DNA from: Tuctoria greenei | Lineage: Eukaryota; Streptophyta; Magnoliopsida; Poales; Poaceae | DNA: 64,000 nucleotides | Assembly: GCA_036927565.1 (NCBI GenBank) | Contig: JAYESD010000011.1 | Location: forward strand, 96,509,178-96,573,177 | Direction of reading: 5' to 3' | Notes under the pieces: generated by a model | What the model saw: the letters and a program-made list of their open reading frames with translations, nothing else | Told to the model about the DNA's origin: nothing | Databases searched by the model: none | Shown here: in pieces, positions 61,594 to 64,000 of the stretch | Numbering within the stretch: position 1 is the first letter of the stretch | How the letters are laid out: the number at the start of each line of letters is the position of its first letter | Made by a program: the position numbers and the translations under genes

Positions 61594-64000
61594 TGTAACA
61601 CCCTCAAATTTTCGCATCATGCATACATGATCATGCATTAAACATTAGTAGGATAAAAAAATAATAATTATATCCTAAAACATGTATTAGGGAATAAATC
61701 TAAAATAATAACAATAATATATAAAAAGAAATATATATAAATAAATTATATAATAATAAATATATATATAATAATAATAAATAAATAAAATGAATAAGAT
61801 AAATAAAATATAATAATAATAATATAAAGAAAAAAAGAAAAGAAGAAAAAAAAGAAAAAGAAAAAAAAGGAAAGGGCTGCTGGCCAGCGGCCGAGCCGCC
61901 AGCCCCGCCCCGCCTGGACTCCCGCCACGCGCGCTGACCAACGCGCCGAGCGCGCCCGCCCCTACGCTCCCACGCCCCGAGGCCCAGCCGCCTGGCCCAC
62001 CCCGCCGCCTGCCCCGACGCACCGCCCCGATTCGGCCGCGCCGAATCGCGCGCCCGCCTGGACCCCGGCCCCGTCCCGCGCAGTGCCCCTGGGCCCCGCC
62101 TCGCACGCCCCGCGATTCCCGCTTGCCCACCTGTCCCCCACCCCGCACCCCGCTGGCCCCGCTGCCCGATTTCCCACGCCCACGCGGACTCCCGCCCGAA
62201 CGCGCGATCCCGCGCCTGGCCCCATGTACGCGCCCCGCCCCGAGCCCCGACCGAGTCGGTCCCGCGACCCCAGCGCACCAGCCCCTTGCGCCCCGCCCCC
62301 GCGACTCCTGCGCGGGCTATATAAAGCCCCGGGGGCTTCGTATTCCCTCGACGCCAGCGCTCCAGGAAAAACCCTAGCCGCCGGGAAAAAGACCAGAGAA
62401 CAGAGCAGCCGCTAGGAAGGAAAAAAAGAGAGGAAAAAAAAGAGAGGAGGAAGAGGAAGAAAAAGAGGAGGGCATCGTCATCCGCCGGAGATCGTCGTCG
62501 TCGTCGCCATCGCGTCGCCATCATCGTGCCGCCGGAGGATCGCTGCGCCATCTACTTCGTCTACGTGTTGCCATCGTCCCACGATCTTCGAAGCCATCAC
62601 ATCTACGGTAGGATTCATTTTTCCGATGCGAATTTTAGCGACGTATTAGATCTAATAGACATAAATTGATTTTAGTTGCACCATCAATTTAATTTCAGCA
62701 GCATTAATTCTCGCTAAAACCCCCGTAAACTCATATGAACACGTATGAACTAGTTGCATCTAATTAATAAACAACTGTGGTTAATTAATTATTAAACTTT
62801 GCATGCATGCATATCATCGCATGTTGATTAATGTGCGTGCATCATGTTGATTGTATATGTTCTCTTGTATGTATTAACGTGCTCAAGAGGCCGCATATGA
62901 GGATTTCCAAAATCAAGACTTTGAAGTGCTTGAGCAACCCTATCCGCCGGAACAAGGCAAGTGTCCTTGAAGCATATTGATCCTATTTTAAAATAAATGT
63001 TTTGCTTGCGAACTTGCATGCTTGTGCCAAATTGATGGGAATCCTATGGTAGGAAGTTTACTAGTTTTGTTTGACCACCCTTGTCACCTGGAATTTATGG
63101 TAGAGAGTCGGGAAGGGTTTTTACCTTTTTGTTTCGCTTAATCAATTGGGATGGCAAACAACACTACACATTTAATTATGCATCAATGATATTATGGTTA
63201 ATGTGAACTGGTCAATACGATGGGTGTTCTAAGCAAGCCTGGTATGTGGATGGGTTGGATGTTATGGTGGTTTGCTTGCTTTAGATCTAAGGACCGGTTC
63301 ATGCGAGAATATGCCAGGTCAACAGTGCCACCACAAGGCCAAGTTTGGGTGCGGCGTAGCTGAAAAATTAGGAGCGCTGCTAGTATTGTATGGACCATTG
63401 GATGGCACGGGGAATGTGAGTCGAGGAGGACTGCCCTGGGATCCGCATGGCACACGAGGGGGCCCGTGGGTGGGAGAATGGAGATTCAAGTCTGCCGGTG
63501 AAACCTTAGTGGGCCCGTACATACTAGTAGTCCCTCTTGGAAGGCTATTTTGTGATCTCTTGGCCACACACCTACAGAAGTGTGAGATGGTATAATGGAG
63601 GTTTCTTAGTCATCGAAAGGTGATGAAATCACAAACATGTGGCTAAAGTGGTACAACCTCTGCAGAGTGTTTAAAAACTATCATGATAGCCGTGCTCCCG
63701 GTTATGAGCGCCTGGACGACCTACATGATTAGAGTTGGAATTGGGATTTGGGATGGTTATGGTCTGGTAATGGTTATGGTCTGGTAATGGTTATGGTTTA
63801 TGGATTATGGTCATGGATATGAATTTGAGTTATGGTAATTGGACACGGATAATGATGATGTTGGCAATAATTGGATATGGTTTATATTTTGTTAATATGA
63901 TGGTTATGATGGGATTGTTTCACATAGACATAGTATAATGCTTTTCAAATGTTTTACTGTACTTTTCAGCACTTAGCCATTATTACATTCGACATTTGAA
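61594..64000 (+). mobile_element. Right LTR of D, truncated by the window edge
   Basis: 2407 bp in the window, matching 56967 onward almost base for base. Differences include a loss near 62876 of about 14 nt (including the splice acceptor), an extra aggaaaaaaaagag-type unit near 62425 and a duplicated ggttatggtctggtaat near 63770. About 345 bp should remain outside. Confidence 0.9.

Larger units (their letters stand above)
56967..64000 (+). mobile_element. Element D: internally deleted chromovirus-like Ty3/gypsy retrotransposon
   Basis: The left LTR is 56967-59722, the primer-binding site TGGTATCAGAGCC begins at 59726, gag starts at 59992 and protease lies to about 61440. An abrupt junction then leads to the last integrase/chromodomain residues (TEAEATWEREEDL, HFKGGRFV). 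A purine tract (aaggggggtagg) precedes the second LTR from 61594. RT, RNase H and the integrase core are missing, so mobility would need another element's enzymes. The terminal integrase residues resemble Tekay/Del-type chromoviruses. The two LTRs are very similar, pointing to a fairly recent insertion. Confidence 0.9.

Overview
The window is plant nuclear DNA, almost certainly from a grass (Poaceae). It shows nested LTR retrotransposons, large CACTA (En/Spm-type) DNA transposons, Stowaway-like MITEs and broken, intron-containing copies of plant genes. I see no intact single-copy host gene, no rRNA or tRNA gene, and nothing bacterial. All identifications come from reading translated motifs and terminal repeats by eye; no database was searched.

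Left part (1-31779): one nest of insertions. A chromovirus-like Ty3/gypsy LTR (element B, minus strand, 1-1779) sits in a Tat-like Ty3/gypsy element (A, minus strand, 1780-13882) with gag, protease, RT, RNase H, integrase and an antisense accessory gene. A sits in the left subterminal repeats of a CACTA element (Y, right end 31779). Y keeps a TnpA-type gene remnant (minus strand), the 3' end of a TNP2 transposase (plus strand), a broken F-box-type gene, a 327-bp tandem array, several MITEs and a 70-bp subterminal array. Y itself interrupts the TNP2 gene of another CACTA element.

Middle part (31780-45938): the right half of CACTA-1 (to 36217), a 1.1-kb spacer with a class III chitinase remnant, then CACTA-2 (37362-45938, 3-bp target duplication ACA). 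CACTA-1 and CACTA-2 belong to one family: same orientation, same subterminal motif and same gene order (TNP2, then TnpA). CACTA-2 also holds an inverted piece of the same gene region and a solo Tat-type LTR with target duplication GTAAC.

Right part (46151-64000): a Ty1/copia 5' LTR and start of gag (C) are cut by a CACTA terminus at 48008. From there to 56763 lies a CACTA complex with captured host-gene fragments: Argonaute PIWI exons, two inverted copies of a SUMO-conjugating enzyme (SCE1/UBC9-like) gene, a TNP2 C-terminal half and a near-palindrome with arms of about 0.57 kb. The window ends with an internally deleted chromovirus (D): LTR, gag-protease, the last codons of integrase, then a second LTR running off the edge.

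The most notable signals are: (i) dense arrays of the 12-bp palindrome CGGACTAGTCCG and its variant, just upstream of the TATA box in the LTRs of two unrelated retrotransposon superfamilies (B and C); (ii) a short open exon in the long LTR leaders of B and D, 98 nt in both, gap-free, and joined in frame by a same-phase intron; (iii) a hairpin around the TATA box of Tat-type LTRs with paired compensatory changes; (iv) inverted SCE1 copies plus Argonaute exons next to a large foldback, a plausible siRNA source.
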